Source of the DNA: Hyphomonadaceae bacterium UBA1001
GTDB taxonomy: Bacteria; Pseudomonadota; Alphaproteobacteria; Caulobacterales; Aquidulcibacteraceae
DNA: 5,208 nucleotides
Direction of reading: 5' to 3'
Assembly: GCA_002291875.1 (NCBI GenBank)
Contig: DBAV01000135.1
Span: 1-5,208 of the forward strand
Shown here: positions 1-5,208 of the stretch, piece after piece
Layout of the letters: every line of letters starts with the position of its first letter
Numbering within the stretch: the first letter of the stretch is position 1
The notes under the pieces: model-generated
The model's input: only the letters and a program-made list of their open reading frames with translations
Told to the model about the DNA's origin: nothing
The model's database searches: none
Made by a program: the position numbers and the translations under genes

Positions 1-789
1 ATGATGGCCTTCTTCCTGCTGATGTGGCTGGTGAACGCCACCAGCCCCGAACAAAAGCGCGGCATTGCGGATTATTTTGCCCCCGCCTCGGTCTCGATGA
101 CCACCTCGGGTGCGGGCGGCATTCTGGCGGGGACGGCGCTGGCGACCGAGGGCGCGCGCAATGGCGAGGGCGCGCCGGTTTCCAACCAGGTCAGCTCGGC
201 CGGCGCAGAGGGCGATGCGGAGGGCCAGGGGGCTTCGGACAAGCAGACCGAGCCCAGCGAGGCGGCGCTGGACCGGGCCCGGGCGATGCGCGAGGACACC
301 GATTTCGACCGTGCCGAGATGGCCATCCGTCAGGCGATCCAGGACATGCCCGACGTGGCCGAGCTGTCCAAGCACCTGATCCTGGACCGCACCCCCGAGG
401 GCATGCGCATCCAGCTGGTCGACCAGGAAGGGCGTTCGATGTTCGCCGAGGGCGCAGCCGAGCCGAATGAACGCGCACGGCGCCTTCTGGCCGCGGTGGC
501 ACGCTCGCTGCAGTCGCTGCCGAACCGGGTGACGATCTCGGGACACACCGCGACCGGCGGCAATCTGCGCTCGGGCGAGTCCGGGTGGGACCTTTCGGCC
601 GACCGCGCGAATGCCGCCCGGCGCATCCTGCAGGCCGAGGGTGTGGGCATCGACCGCATCTTTTCGGTCTCGGGCAAGGCCGATTCCGATCCGCTGTTTC
701 CCGATGACCCCACACTGGCGGGCAATCGCCGCGTCGCCATCACCTTGCTGCGCGAAGCGTCGGCCCTGCCATCGGATGTGCGGCTCTAG
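1..789 (+). CDS. motB: Flagellar motor stator protein MotB, 5'-truncated by window edge
   Basis: MotB pairs with MotA in the inner membrane as the proton-driven stator and anchors it to peptidoglycan. The window opens inside the single transmembrane helix (MMAFFLLMWLVNATS, the wording that follows YADFVTA in MotB). The first ATG is therefore internal, and the short N-terminus with the proton-carrying Asp lies upstream. After the helix tail comes a low-complexity Gly/Ala/Glu-rich linker (residues about 35-95), then an OmpA-like domain (about 105-252). Visible motifs are SGHTA (180-184), WDLSADRANAARR (196-208) and NRRV (242-245). The Asp usual in SGHTD is Ala here. The stop TAG is at 787-789, 12 bp from the end of a convergent gene. 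No other flagellar gene follows, so this is the edge of any motility locus. Family assignment is secure; the missing start is a window effect, not a mutation. Confidence 0.93.
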   Translation: MMAFFLLMWLVNATSPEQKRGIADYFAPASVSMTTSGAGGILAGTALATEGARNGEGAPVSNQVSSAGAEGDAEGQGASDKQTEPSEAALDRARAMREDTDFDRAEMAIRQAIQDMPDVAELSKHLILDRTPEGMRIQLVDQEGRSMFAEGAAEPNERARRLLAAVARSLQSLPNRVTISGHTATGGNLRSGESGWDLSADRANAARRILQAEGVGIDRIFSVSGKADSDPLFPDDPTLAGNRRVAITLLREASALPSDVRL

Positions 790-801
790 GGTCAAGCCCG
801 G

Positions 802-1146
802 TCACGGAAACGGCGCCAGCTCGGCCAGGACCCGTTTCGGCAGCCCCGAGCGAATGATCCTGTAGGACGCCAGGATCCGCGCCTCGATCTCCTCCGCCCC
901 GGCCTCATAGCGAACATTCACCCATGAGCGGTGCATGTAGGGGGCCTTCCGGCCGACCCCGATCTCGATCAGGAGGGCGGCGGTTTCGATGTCGGCGGTC
1001 TTGACCGACACGCCTTCGACCTGGACCGACTGAAGGGCGAACATGCGTCCCGCCACCTTCCAGCAGTCATGACCACCGCCCCACGGATCGTTGACCACCG
1101 CACCGGGCAGGGCCGCGCAGATGGCATTGACCCGGGCCCTGTCCAT
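802..1146 (-). CDS. MmcQ/YjbR family protein
   Basis: This 114-residue protein matches the MmcQ/YjbR family, small CyaY-like-fold proteins often annotated as DNA-binding although their cellular role is unsettled. Family hallmarks are CWKVAGRMFA (28-37), VKT (48-50), LLIEIGVGRKAPYM (58-71), RSWV (73-76) and the C-terminal SY..IR..LPKR block (94-105). The length is normal and the gene looks intact. I chose the ATG at 1144-1146 because a GGAGG lies 5 nt upstream of it. The in-frame ATG at 1156-1158, four codons earlier, would place that GGAGG inside the gene and has no well-spaced site of its own. The gene ends 12 bp from motB (convergent) and its start faces argG across an 88-bp spacer. Nothing in the context links it to arginine synthesis. 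Confidence 0.88.
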   Translation of the reverse strand: MDRARVNAICAALPGAVVNDPWGGGHDCWKVAGRMFALQSVQVEGVSVKTADIETAALLIEIGVGRKAPYMHRSWVNVRYEAGAEEIEARILASYRIIRSGLPKRVLAELAPFP

Positions 1147-1151
1147 TGTCG

Positions 1152-1156
1152 CCTCC
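1152..1156 (-). promoter_or_regulatory. Ribosome binding site of the MmcQ/YjbR gene
   Basis: Read on the - strand, GGAGG is followed by CGACA and then the ATG at 1146. This is near-ideal Shine-Dalgarno spacing and decides between two in-frame ATGs 12 nt apart. Confidence 0.75.
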
Positions 1157-1177
1157 ATCCCTTTGCCGGACGCGCGC

Positions 1178-1205
1178 TTGCCGGCCCGTATGGTTGGTCT
1201 ATAGC
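1178..1205 (+). promoter_or_regulatory. Probable sigma-70-type promoter of argG
   Basis: TTGCCG (1178-1183) and TATAGC (1200-1205) are separated by 16 bp and followed by a GC-rich discriminator (GGCGCG). A start near 1212 would give a leader of about 23 nt containing AGGGGA (1224-1229), 5 nt before the argG ATG at 1235. The arrangement resembles housekeeping promoters of high-GC alphaproteobacteria. This is read by eye; the exact hexamers and start site are inference. Confidence 0.55.
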
Positions 1206-1234
1206 GGCGCGCCTTGCGAGAATAGGGGACACCG

Positions 1235-2485
1235 ATGGCGAAGGGTGACGTGAAGAAGGTGGTGCTGGCCTATTCGGGCGGGCTGGACACCTCGATCATC
1301 CTGAAATGGCTGCAGGAGACCCATGACTGCGAGGTGGTGACCTTCACCGCCGATCTGGGCCAGGGCGAGGAACTGGGCCCGGCGCGCGAGAAGGCGCTGG
1401 CGATGGGGGTCAGGCCCGAAAACATCTTCATCGACGACCTGCGCGAGGAATTCGTCCGCGACTTCGTGTTTCCGATGTTCCGGGCGAACACGCTCTATGA
1501 GGGACAGTATCTGCTGGGCACCTCGATCGCGCGCCCGCTGATCGCCCGGCGCCAGATCGAGATCGCCAATCTGGTGGACGCGGACGCGGTGTGTCACGGC
1601 GCCACCGGCAAGGGCAATGATCAGGTCCGGTTCGAGCTTTCCTACTATGCGCTGAAACCCGACGTGCGGGTGATCGCGCCCTGGCGCGAATGGTCCTTCC
1701 AGGGGCGGCCCGACCTGATCGCCTATGCACGCCAGCACGGCATCCCGATCGCGGCGGGCAAGGAGCAGGACGCCCCGTTCTCGATCGACGCCAACCTGCT
1801 GCACACCTCGTCCGAGGGCCTTGCGCTCGAGGATCCGGCCAATGCGGTGCCCGACATCGTCACGCGCCGCGCCGACCGGCGGACGGTCACCCCTGAAGAG
1901 GCCCCCGATCGCGCCGAAACCATCACGGTGGGCTTTGAGTCCGGCGATGCGGTGTCGGTGAACGGCACGCCGCTGGCGCCGCACCTGCTGCTGGCGGAAC
2001 TGAACCGGCTGGGCGCCATCCACGGCATCGGCGGGCTGGATCTGGTCGAGAACCGCTTTGTCGGCATGAAGAGCCGCGGGTTCTATGAAACGCCGGGGGG
2101 CACCATCCTGTGGCACGCCCATCGCGCCATCGAGTCGATCACGCTGGACCGCGGGGCCATGCACCTCAAGGACGAGCTGATGCCGCGCTATGCCGGGCTC
2201 ATCTACAACGGGATGTGGTTCACGCCCGAGCGGCGGATGCTGCAGGCGGCCATCGACGCCAGCCAGGACGATGTGTCCGGCGAGGTGACGCTGAAGCTCT
2301 ACAAGGGCGGGGTGCACGTCCAGGGACGCACCAGCCCCAATTCGCTCTATTCCAGGGCGCTGGTGGGCTTTGACGAGGCGGGGGGCTATAATCAGGCCGA
2401 CGCCGAGGGCTTCATCAAGCTGAACGCCCTGCGCCTGCGCATCGCCGCCTGGCGCGACCGCCGCGTGGGGCGCAACCAGCCGTGA
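1235..2485 (+). CDS. argG: Argininosuccinate synthase
   Basis: This cytosolic enzyme joins citrulline and aspartate using ATP (releasing AMP and PPi) to make argininosuccinate, the penultimate step of arginine synthesis. The N-terminal ATP-pyrophosphatase loop AYSGGLDTS (12-20) is intact. It is followed by TADLGQGEE (38-46), the GTSIARPLIA substrate region (95-104), the HGATGKGNDQVRFE signature (121-134), SIDANLLHTSSEGLALEDP (183-201) and the C-terminal tetramerisation region with YKGGV and RTSPNSLYS. At 416 residues it is close to the usual 400-410, with a slightly long basic tail. The ATG at 1235 is preceded by AGGGGA at 5-nt spacing, and the sequence two codons in (AKGDVKKVVLAYSGG) is the normal family start. 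slyX begins inside its stop codon, which suggests a two-gene transcript. No attenuator or operator for arginine control is evident in the short leader. Confidence 0.98.
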   Translation: MAKGDVKKVVLAYSGGLDTSIILKWLQETHDCEVVTFTADLGQGEELGPAREKALAMGVRPENIFIDDLREEFVRDFVFPMFRANTLYEGQYLLGTSIARPLIARRQIEIANLVDADAVCHGATGKGNDQVRFELSYYALKPDVRVIAPWREWSFQGRPDLIAYARQHGIPIAAGKEQDAPFSIDANLLHTSSEGLALEDPANAVPDIVTRRADRRTVTPEEAPDRAETITVGFESGDAVSVNGTPLAPHLLLAELNRLGAIHGIGGLDLVENRFVGMKSRGFYETPGGTILWHAHRAIESITLDRGAMHLKDELMPRYAGLIYNGMWFTPERRMLQAAIDASQDDVSGEVTLKLYKGGVHVQGRTSPNSLYSRALVGFDEAGGYNQADAEGFIKLNALRLRIAAWRDRRVGRNQP

Positions 2486-2688
2486 GCCCGCGCGAGGACC
2501 GCATCGACGGCATCGAGACGCACTTGGCCCACCTGCAGCGCGCCATCGAAGACCTCTCGGATGTGGTTGCGCGCCAGGACCGCGAGATCGACCAGCTGCG
2601 TCGGCATCTTCGCGAGCTTCAGGCGATCGAGGCCGACCGCCGCGCGGGCGAGGGGCCCGCTGCCGACCAGCGCCCGCCGCACTGGTGA
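2482..2688 (+). CDS. slyX: SlyX family protein
   Basis: SlyX proteins are small cytosolic coiled-coil proteins of unknown function, named from a gene near slyD in E. coli. This copy has 68 residues, the usual size. It shows a heptad-like pattern from about residue 6 to 50 (RIDGIETHLAHLQRAIEDL, then DREIDQLRRHLRELQ) and the characteristic Pro-Pro-His-aromatic C-terminus (RPPHW). The start is taken as GTG at 2482, which shares GTGA with the argG stop codon, a classic layout for translational coupling; only a weak G-run lies upstream as a Shine-Dalgarno site. The stop TGA is at 2686-2688, and 27 bp separate it from the end of a convergent gene. The link to argG is positional only. Confidence 0.86.
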   Translation: MSPREDRIDGIETHLAHLQRAIEDLSDVVARQDREIDQLRRHLRELQAIEADRRAGEGPAADQRPPHW

Positions 2689-2715
2689 CGGGCGCACGGG
2701 GTTCGACGTTCGCGC

Positions 2716-3165
2716 TCAACGCACCTCGCGCACGATGAAGCGCTCGAGGTCGTCGCCCGCCGCGTCCTCGCTGACGGTGCGGCCGCGCCAGCCGGGGCCG
2801 CGCGTGTGGACCGCATCGCGGTCGCCGCACACCAGGTGATGCCATTCGGGCAGGTCGCGGCCGGCCGCCACCAGCCGGTAGGCGCAGGTCTCGGGGAACC
2901 AGGTCAGGCTGGCGGCGGTCTGAGGCGTCACCACGATGCACTCGGGCACGCGCGCGGTCCGGTTGGCATAATCCGAACAGCGCGCCTCGGTGCCGTTGAA
3001 CAGCCGGCATGCGACACAGGTCTGGAACTCCTCGCCGGTCACCTCCTCGTCCAGGCGAATGACGCAGCACCCGCCGCAGCCATCGCAAAGCGACTCCCAC
3101 TGGGCCTGGGTCATGTCGGCGGGCGCCGTCGTCTTCCAGAACGGCCCATCGCCGGTTGCGCTCAC
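2716..3165 (-). CDS. YcgN/UPF0260-type cysteine-cluster protein
   Basis: The protein belongs to the YcgN (UPF0260, YkgJ-like) family, whose many conserved cysteines suggest metal or iron-sulfur binding; its function is not established. Numbered from GTG 3165 (149 residues), it has CDGCGGCC (27-34), CVAC (50-53), C63 followed by DY, C76, CAYRL (94-98) and C113. It also has the N-terminal PFW and the family phrase DLPEWH. Length and cysteine order match E. coli YcgN, so it looks intact. The GTG at 3165 is preferred because it forms a GTGA overlap with the stop of the upstream GIY-YIG gene. A GTG at 3174, three codons earlier and 149+3 residues in all, is equally readable and close to a G-rich stretch. 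No membrane segment or signal peptide is seen. Confidence 0.88.
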   Translation of the reverse strand: MSATGDGPFWKTTAPADMTQAQWESLCDGCGGCCVIRLDEEVTGEEFQTCVACRLFNGTEARCSDYANRTARVPECIVVTPQTAASLTWFPETCAYRLVAAGRDLPEWHHLVCGDRDAVHTRGPGWRGRTVSEDAAGDDLERFIVREVR

Positions 3166-3545
3166 CCGAACCACCCCCGCCGGCGGCGCCAGTGCACCGG
3201 CGCGTCGTTTTCCGACCGCGGCACCAGCTGGTCGTTCAGCAGGGGCCTGTAGCGGCGGATCAGGTCCTCCTCGATGTGCAGGCGGTCATCCTCGGACTCG
3301 ACGCCCATCCAGTGGCGTTCCGTCGCGCCCAGCAGCCACGCCTCGGGCCAGCGCTCGTGGCCGATCACCCGCTCGCGCAGGTCTGCCGCCTTGCCGATGT
3401 ACAGCGTCTTGAAAAAGAACACGAAGCGTCGGCGCACCATCATGTAGATGCCGGGCCGGTTCTCGGGGATGTCCGCATTGGTCAGCGCGATGCGGAAGGT
3501 GCGCAGCGCCCCGGTCTCGCCGCGCCAGATCTTGATCAGGAACAT
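3162..3545 (-). CDS. Small GIY-YIG nuclease-fold protein
   Basis: This 127-residue protein carries a GIY-YIG endonuclease-type domain. GIY is at 32-34 and YIG at 49-51, followed by GKAADLRERV with the expected catalytic Arg (R59), a Glu in IEEDLIRRYRP (E92) and the closing Asn (N104). The full catalytic set seen in UvrC/I-TevI-type domains is therefore present, so activity is possible. No DNA-binding or other domain is attached; the tail is short and basic (HWRRRRGW). DNA as substrate is inferred from the family; its role is unknown. The ATG at 3545 is preferred: upstream codons to an alternative ATG at 3626 are Arg/Ala-rich, lack family features and would run into the divergent gene. No strong Shine-Dalgarno site is seen (only GGAAAG and GGGCGAG upstream). 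It is first in a two-gene unit with the YcgN-type gene. Confidence 0.8.
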   Translation of the reverse strand: MFLIKIWRGETGALRTFRIALTNADIPENRPGIYMMVRRRFVFFFKTLYIGKAADLRERVIGHERWPEAWLLGATERHWMGVESEDDRLHIEEDLIRRYRPLLNDQLVPRSENDAPVHWRRRRGWFG

Positions 3546-3568
3546 GCTCGCCCGCTTTCCAGCCGCCC

Positions 3569-3589
3569 GATTCGCGGCGCGGGCGAATC
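3569..3589. repeat. Inverted repeat in divergent spacer, candidate operator
   Basis: GATTCGC (3569-3575) and its exact reverse complement GCGAATC (3583-3589) flank a 7-bp centre. The right arm ends immediately before a TTGACA. It lies between two divergently transcribed genes, where a dimeric repressor or activator could bind. Seen directly as a repeat; a regulatory role is inference. Confidence 0.45.
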
Positions 3590-3618
3590 TTGACACGCCC
3601 ACGGTGCGCGCGCACCTC
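3590..3618 (+). promoter_or_regulatory. Possible promoter for the DUF6898-like gene, with internal palindrome
   Basis: A perfect -35 hexamer TTGACA lies at 3590-3595. At 17-bp spacing the -10 position (3613-3618, CACCTC) is a poor match, so this is only a candidate. Between them sits the perfect 14-bp palindrome GGTGCGCGCGCACC (3603-3616), which could be a binding site. A start about 7 bp past 3618 would coincide with the ATG at 3625 and give a leaderless message; this fits the absence of a Shine-Dalgarno site but is speculative. Confidence 0.3.
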
Positions 3619-3624
3619 GTGTCC

Positions 3625-3891
3625 ATGCGAGACGACGGCCGCGAACTGCTGTTCGAGATCATGGACCTCGGGGGGTGGATGCGGGTCTGCGTGGTCGATC
3701 CCGTGACCGCCGAGGAGGTGGTGGTGACAGCGCCCTCTGGCACGGCGCGTGCCGACCTGGAACGGCTGGCGCGGCGACGCATGATCGCCCACCTTGCTGC
3801 GAGGGGGCTTCTGGCCTCGGCAAATACGGAGACCGACACCGATGCGGGCGGGGCACCGCGGCGCGATCCGCGCGGCGGGATCATCGTCTGA
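3625..3891 (+). CDS. DUF6898-like small protein
   Basis: This small soluble protein of unknown function has 88 residues from the ATG at 3625. It resembles the short alphaproteobacterial DUF6898 proteins: an ELLFEIMDLGGWMRVCVVDPVT core (an F-E-x3-G-x2-V-x2-x-D-P pattern), a VVVTAPSG turn, a helix ADLERLARRRMIAHLA, and a variable Asp/Thr/Gly-rich stretch ending in RGGIIV. That terminal motif is what I remember of the family, and the name is from memory. The start is uncertain: GTG at 3604 or 3619 and ATG at 3544 are in frame. The extension back to 3544 uses codons rare here (CCA, CGA, CTT) and covers the dyad-rich spacer, so I prefer 3625, although no Shine-Dalgarno site precedes it. It ends 22 bp from a convergent gene. 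Confidence 0.66.
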   Translation: MRDDGRELLFEIMDLGGWMRVCVVDPVTAEEVVVTAPSGTARADLERLARRRMIAHLAARGLLASANTETDTDAGGAPRRDPRGGIIV

Positions 3892-3913
3892 ACGCGGGGC
3901 GGGATGGGCGGCG

Positions 3914-4189
3914 TCAGCCGGCCGGCACATGCATCAGCGAGCCCAGCCAGAACAAGAGCAGGTGCAGGCCACCGATCATCGCCAACGCCAGCGCACTCGA
4001 GGCCACCAGCCTGGACGGCTCCATGGCGCCCAGCGCCCGCCGGCGCGACCACGCCCAGTGCGCCACACTCCCGGCAAGGAAGATGCCGACCCACCAGAAC
4101 GGCTCGCCCATTGCGCCGGCAATCCCCGAGAGCGCCACAAAGGCCACCTCGACGGCGGCAACGCGCACATCGGGACGTCGGGCGGGCAT
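3914..4189 (-). CDS. Unrecognised small membrane protein, three predicted helices
   Basis: I do not recognise this 91-residue protein. Three hydrophobic stretches are visible at about 9-27, 30-47 and 61-86. Basic residues cluster at the N-terminus (R4, R5, R9) and in the 2-3 loop (SRRRA, 48-52), which by the positive-inside rule predicts N-terminus in, C-terminus out. Tryptophans sit at the helix 2 borders (FWW, HWAW). There is no signal peptidase site, cysteine or catalytic motif. The ATG at 4187-4189 is chosen because AGGAG precedes it by 7 nt; an open frame runs further upstream but in Arg/Pro-rich, non-family-like sequence. It diverges from glyA across 181 bp. That the gene is real rests on the ribosome site, the clean hydrophobic pattern and the lack of a competing frame. 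Confidence 0.72.
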   Translation of the reverse strand: MPARRPDVRVAAVEVAFVALSGIAGAMGEPFWWVGIFLAGSVAHWAWSRRRALGAMEPSRLVASSALALAMIGGLHLLLFWLGSLMHVPAG

Positions 4190-4196
4190 GGCGGAA

Positions 4197-4201
4197 CTCC
4201 T
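4197..4201 (-). promoter_or_regulatory. Ribosome binding site of the small membrane protein gene
   Basis: On the - strand AGGAG is followed by 7 nt (TTCCGCC) and the ATG at 4189. It fixes the start over the longer upstream open frame. Confidence 0.7.
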
Positions 4202-4214
4202 GGGCTGGCGGCGG

Positions 4215-4243
4215 CGCAAAGGGTGCGCACGCGATGCCGTCAA
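4215..4243 (-). promoter_or_regulatory. Possible promoter of the small membrane protein gene
   Basis: On the - strand TTGACG (4243-4238) is followed after 17 bp by TTTGCG (4220-4215). A start near 4208 would give a leader of about 20 nt holding the AGGAG. The -35 match is good and the -10 match weak. Confidence 0.3.
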
Positions 4244-4304
4244 GGGCGGCGGCCGACAATCGGTGCGCTGCATCCGCGGCAATGGCCATCCGGTGGCGTC
4301 AGGG

Positions 4305-4332
4305 CTTTCGCGCCGGGCAGGGGTGGTTTAGG
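4305..4332 (+). promoter_or_regulatory. Tentative promoter of glyA
   Basis: The most promoter-like stretch upstream of glyA is CTTTCG (4305-4310), 16 bp, TTTAGG (4327-4332), then a GC-rich discriminator (GAACGCGCG), a layout like that before argG. Both hexamers match the consensus poorly. The rest of the 181-bp spacer (4190-4370) shows no riboswitch-like fold or strong hairpin by eye. Confidence 0.25.
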
Positions 4333-4356
4333 GAACGCGCGACCCATCCCATCCCC

Positions 4357-4362
4357 GAGGAG
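4357..4362 (+). promoter_or_regulatory. Ribosome binding site of glyA
   Basis: GAGGAG lies 8 nt before the ATG at 4371. It supports that start; a second ATG at 4375 is out of frame. Confidence 0.75.
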
Positions 4363-4370
4363 CCGTCCCC

Positions 4371-5208
4371 ATGCATGACGCCAGCCCCGCGCCGCGGACC
4401 CAGGACGGCTTTTTCACCCGAACGCTGGCCGGCGCCGACCCGGACCTCGCCGCCGCGATCGACGCCGAACTGCACCGCCAGCAGGACGAGATCGAGCTGA
4501 TCGCCTCGGAAAACATTGTCAGCCGGGCCGTCCTCGAGGCGCAGGGGTCGGTGCTCACGAACAAGTATGCCGAAGGCTATCCGGGCCGGCGCTATTATGG
4601 CGGCTGCCAGCATGTGGACGTGGCCGAGGAGCTGGCCATCGAACGGGCGAAGGCGCTGTTCGGCTGCGCGTTCGCAAACGTCCAGCCGCATTCGGGCGCG
4701 CAGGCGAACCAGGCGGTGTTCTTTGCCCTGCTGCAGCCCGGTGACACCTTCATGGGCCTGGACCTGGCGGCGGGCGGGCACCTGACGCACGGCGCGCCGG
4801 CCAACCAGTCGGGCAAATGGTTCCAGGTGGCACCCTATGGCGTGCTGCCGGACACCCATCTCATCGACTACGACGCGGTGGAGGCCATCTCACGCGAGCG
4901 CCGGCCCAAGCTGATCATCACCGGCGGCAGCGCCTATCCGCGCACCATCGACTTTGCCCGGTTCCGGGCGATCGCGGACGAGGTGGGCGCGCTGTTCATG
5001 GTGGACATGGCGCACTTTGCGGGCTTGGTGGCGGGCGGGGCCTATCCAAGCCCGTTCCCGCACGCCCATGTCGTGACCACGACGACCCACAAGACCCTGC
5101 GCGGCCCGCGCGGCGGCATGATCCTGTCCAACGATCCCGACCTGGGCAAGAAGTTCAATTCCGCGGTGTTCCCCGGCCTGCAGGGTGGCCCGCTGATGCA
5201 TGTCATCG
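4371..5208 (+). CDS. glyA: Serine hydroxymethyltransferase, 3'-truncated by window edge
   Basis: This cytosolic PLP enzyme interconverts serine plus tetrahydrofolate with glycine plus 5,10-methylene-THF, the main source of one-carbon units. The first 279 codons are present, about two thirds of a normal protein of roughly 420-430 residues; the frame is open at the window end. Visible sites are IELIASEN (41-48), NKYAEGYPGRRYYGG (64-78, with Y66, E68 and Y76 equivalent to E. coli Y55, E57 and Y65), QPHSGAQAN (105-113), GGHLTHG (135-141, H137 stacking on PLP), VDMAH (211-215, D212 pairing with the pyridine nitrogen) and TTTTHKT (236-242) with the Schiff-base lysine K241. All key residues are intact. 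The start at 4371 follows GAGGAG at 8-nt spacing. The N-terminus is about 12 residues longer than in E. coli. It is divergent from a small membrane protein gene. Confidence 0.97.
   Translation, partial: MHDASPAPRTQDGFFTRTLAGADPDLAAAIDAELHRQQDEIELIASENIVSRAVLEAQGSVLTNKYAEGYPGRRYYGGCQHVDVAEELAIERAKALFGCAFANVQPHSGAQANQAVFFALLQPGDTFMGLDLAAGGHLTHGAPANQSGKWFQVAPYGVLPDTHLIDYDAVEAISRERRPKLIITGGSAYPRTIDFARFRAIADEVGALFMVDMAHFAGLVAGGAYPSPFPHAHVVTTTTHKTLRGPRGGMILSNDPDLGKKFNSAVFPGLQGGPLMHVI

Noticed and set aside
191..743. Open frames on the - strand inside motB
   Set aside because: Their translations are low-complexity Arg/Pro/Ser, and they are shadows of the motB frame, which has clear MotB motifs.
790..801. 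Bidirectional terminator at convergent junctions (790-801, 2689-2715, 3892-3913)
   Set aside because: The gaps are 12-27 bp and I see no stable hairpin with a T-run in any of them. Termination may occur inside neighbouring genes or be Rho-dependent.
1199..3100. A 633-codon open frame on the - strand across argG and slyX
   Set aside because: It is antisense to argG, whose motifs are unmistakable. The translation is Arg/Pro/Gly/His-rich with no domain, as expected from a high-GC gene read backwards.
3448..3624. N-terminal extension of the DUF6898-like gene to ATG 3448 or 3544
   Set aside because: The extension overlaps the GIY-YIG coding region antisense, uses codons rare in the neighbours (CCA, CGA, CTT) and lacks a properly spaced ribosome site.
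3546..4289. The long upstream extension of the GIY-YIG frame on the - strand
   Set aside because: The extension covers the DUF6898-like gene and the small membrane protein gene in a wrong frame and is Arg/Ala/Pro-rich. Only the part from the ATG at 3545 shows family motifs.
4190..4370. Glycine or other riboswitch upstream of glyA
   Set aside because: The spacer is short, no conserved tandem aptamer pattern is visible, and GlyA in this clade is not known to need one.
4299..4859. A 186-codon open frame on the - strand at the start of glyA
   Set aside because: It is antisense to GlyA catalytic motifs and shows no domain of its own.
1..5208. Mobile element, CRISPR array, tRNA, or a novel defence-type system
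   Set aside because: No transposase or integrase motif, no spaced direct repeats and no cloverleaf were seen. The gene content is housekeeping plus small conserved proteins with uniform composition.

Overview
The window reads as an ordinary chromosomal segment of a high-GC alphaproteobacterium, most likely of the Rhodobacterales/Paracoccaceae type. The base composition is strongly GC-rich with G/C-ending codons. The MotB, ArgG, YcgN and GlyA sequences have the wording typical of that order (for example the GlyA stretch around SAYPRTIDFARFRAIADEVG). No mobile element, CRISPR array, tRNA or rRNA was seen. The genus is inference; there is no 16S or other decisive marker.

Layout, left to right. 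(1) Positions 1-789, + strand: the 3' part of motB, the flagellar stator protein with an OmpA-like peptidoglycan-binding domain; its N-terminus lies outside the window. (2) Converging on it, 802-1146, - strand: an MmcQ/YjbR-family protein. (3) Divergent from that, 1235-2485, + strand: argG (argininosuccinate synthase), with slyX (2482-2688) overlapping its stop codon by 4 nt. (4) Converging on slyX, a two-gene - strand unit: a small GIY-YIG-type protein (3162-3545) followed by a YcgN-type cysteine-cluster protein (2716-3165), again coupled by a 4-nt overlap. (5) Divergent from the GIY-YIG gene across an 80-bp spacer rich in dyad symmetry, 3625-3891, + strand: a short DUF6898-like protein. (6) Converging on that, 3914-4189, - strand: a 91-residue three-helix membrane protein I do not recognise. 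(7) Divergent from it, 4371 to the window end, + strand: the first 279 codons of glyA (serine hydroxymethyltransferase).

The genes do not form one pathway. ArgG (arginine synthesis) and GlyA (serine/glycine and one-carbon metabolism) are housekeeping enzymes, MotB is a motility part, and the small genes between them are conserved but poorly characterised. Genes are packed tightly, with three convergent junctions of 12-27 bp and three divergent spacers of about 80-180 bp that must hold the promoters.

I found no convincing new multi-gene system. The points most worth a second look are the symmetric control region at 3546-3624, the overlapping GIY-YIG/YcgN pair, the unrecognised small membrane protein beside glyA, and an Ala in MotB where the peptidoglycan-gripping Asp is expected.
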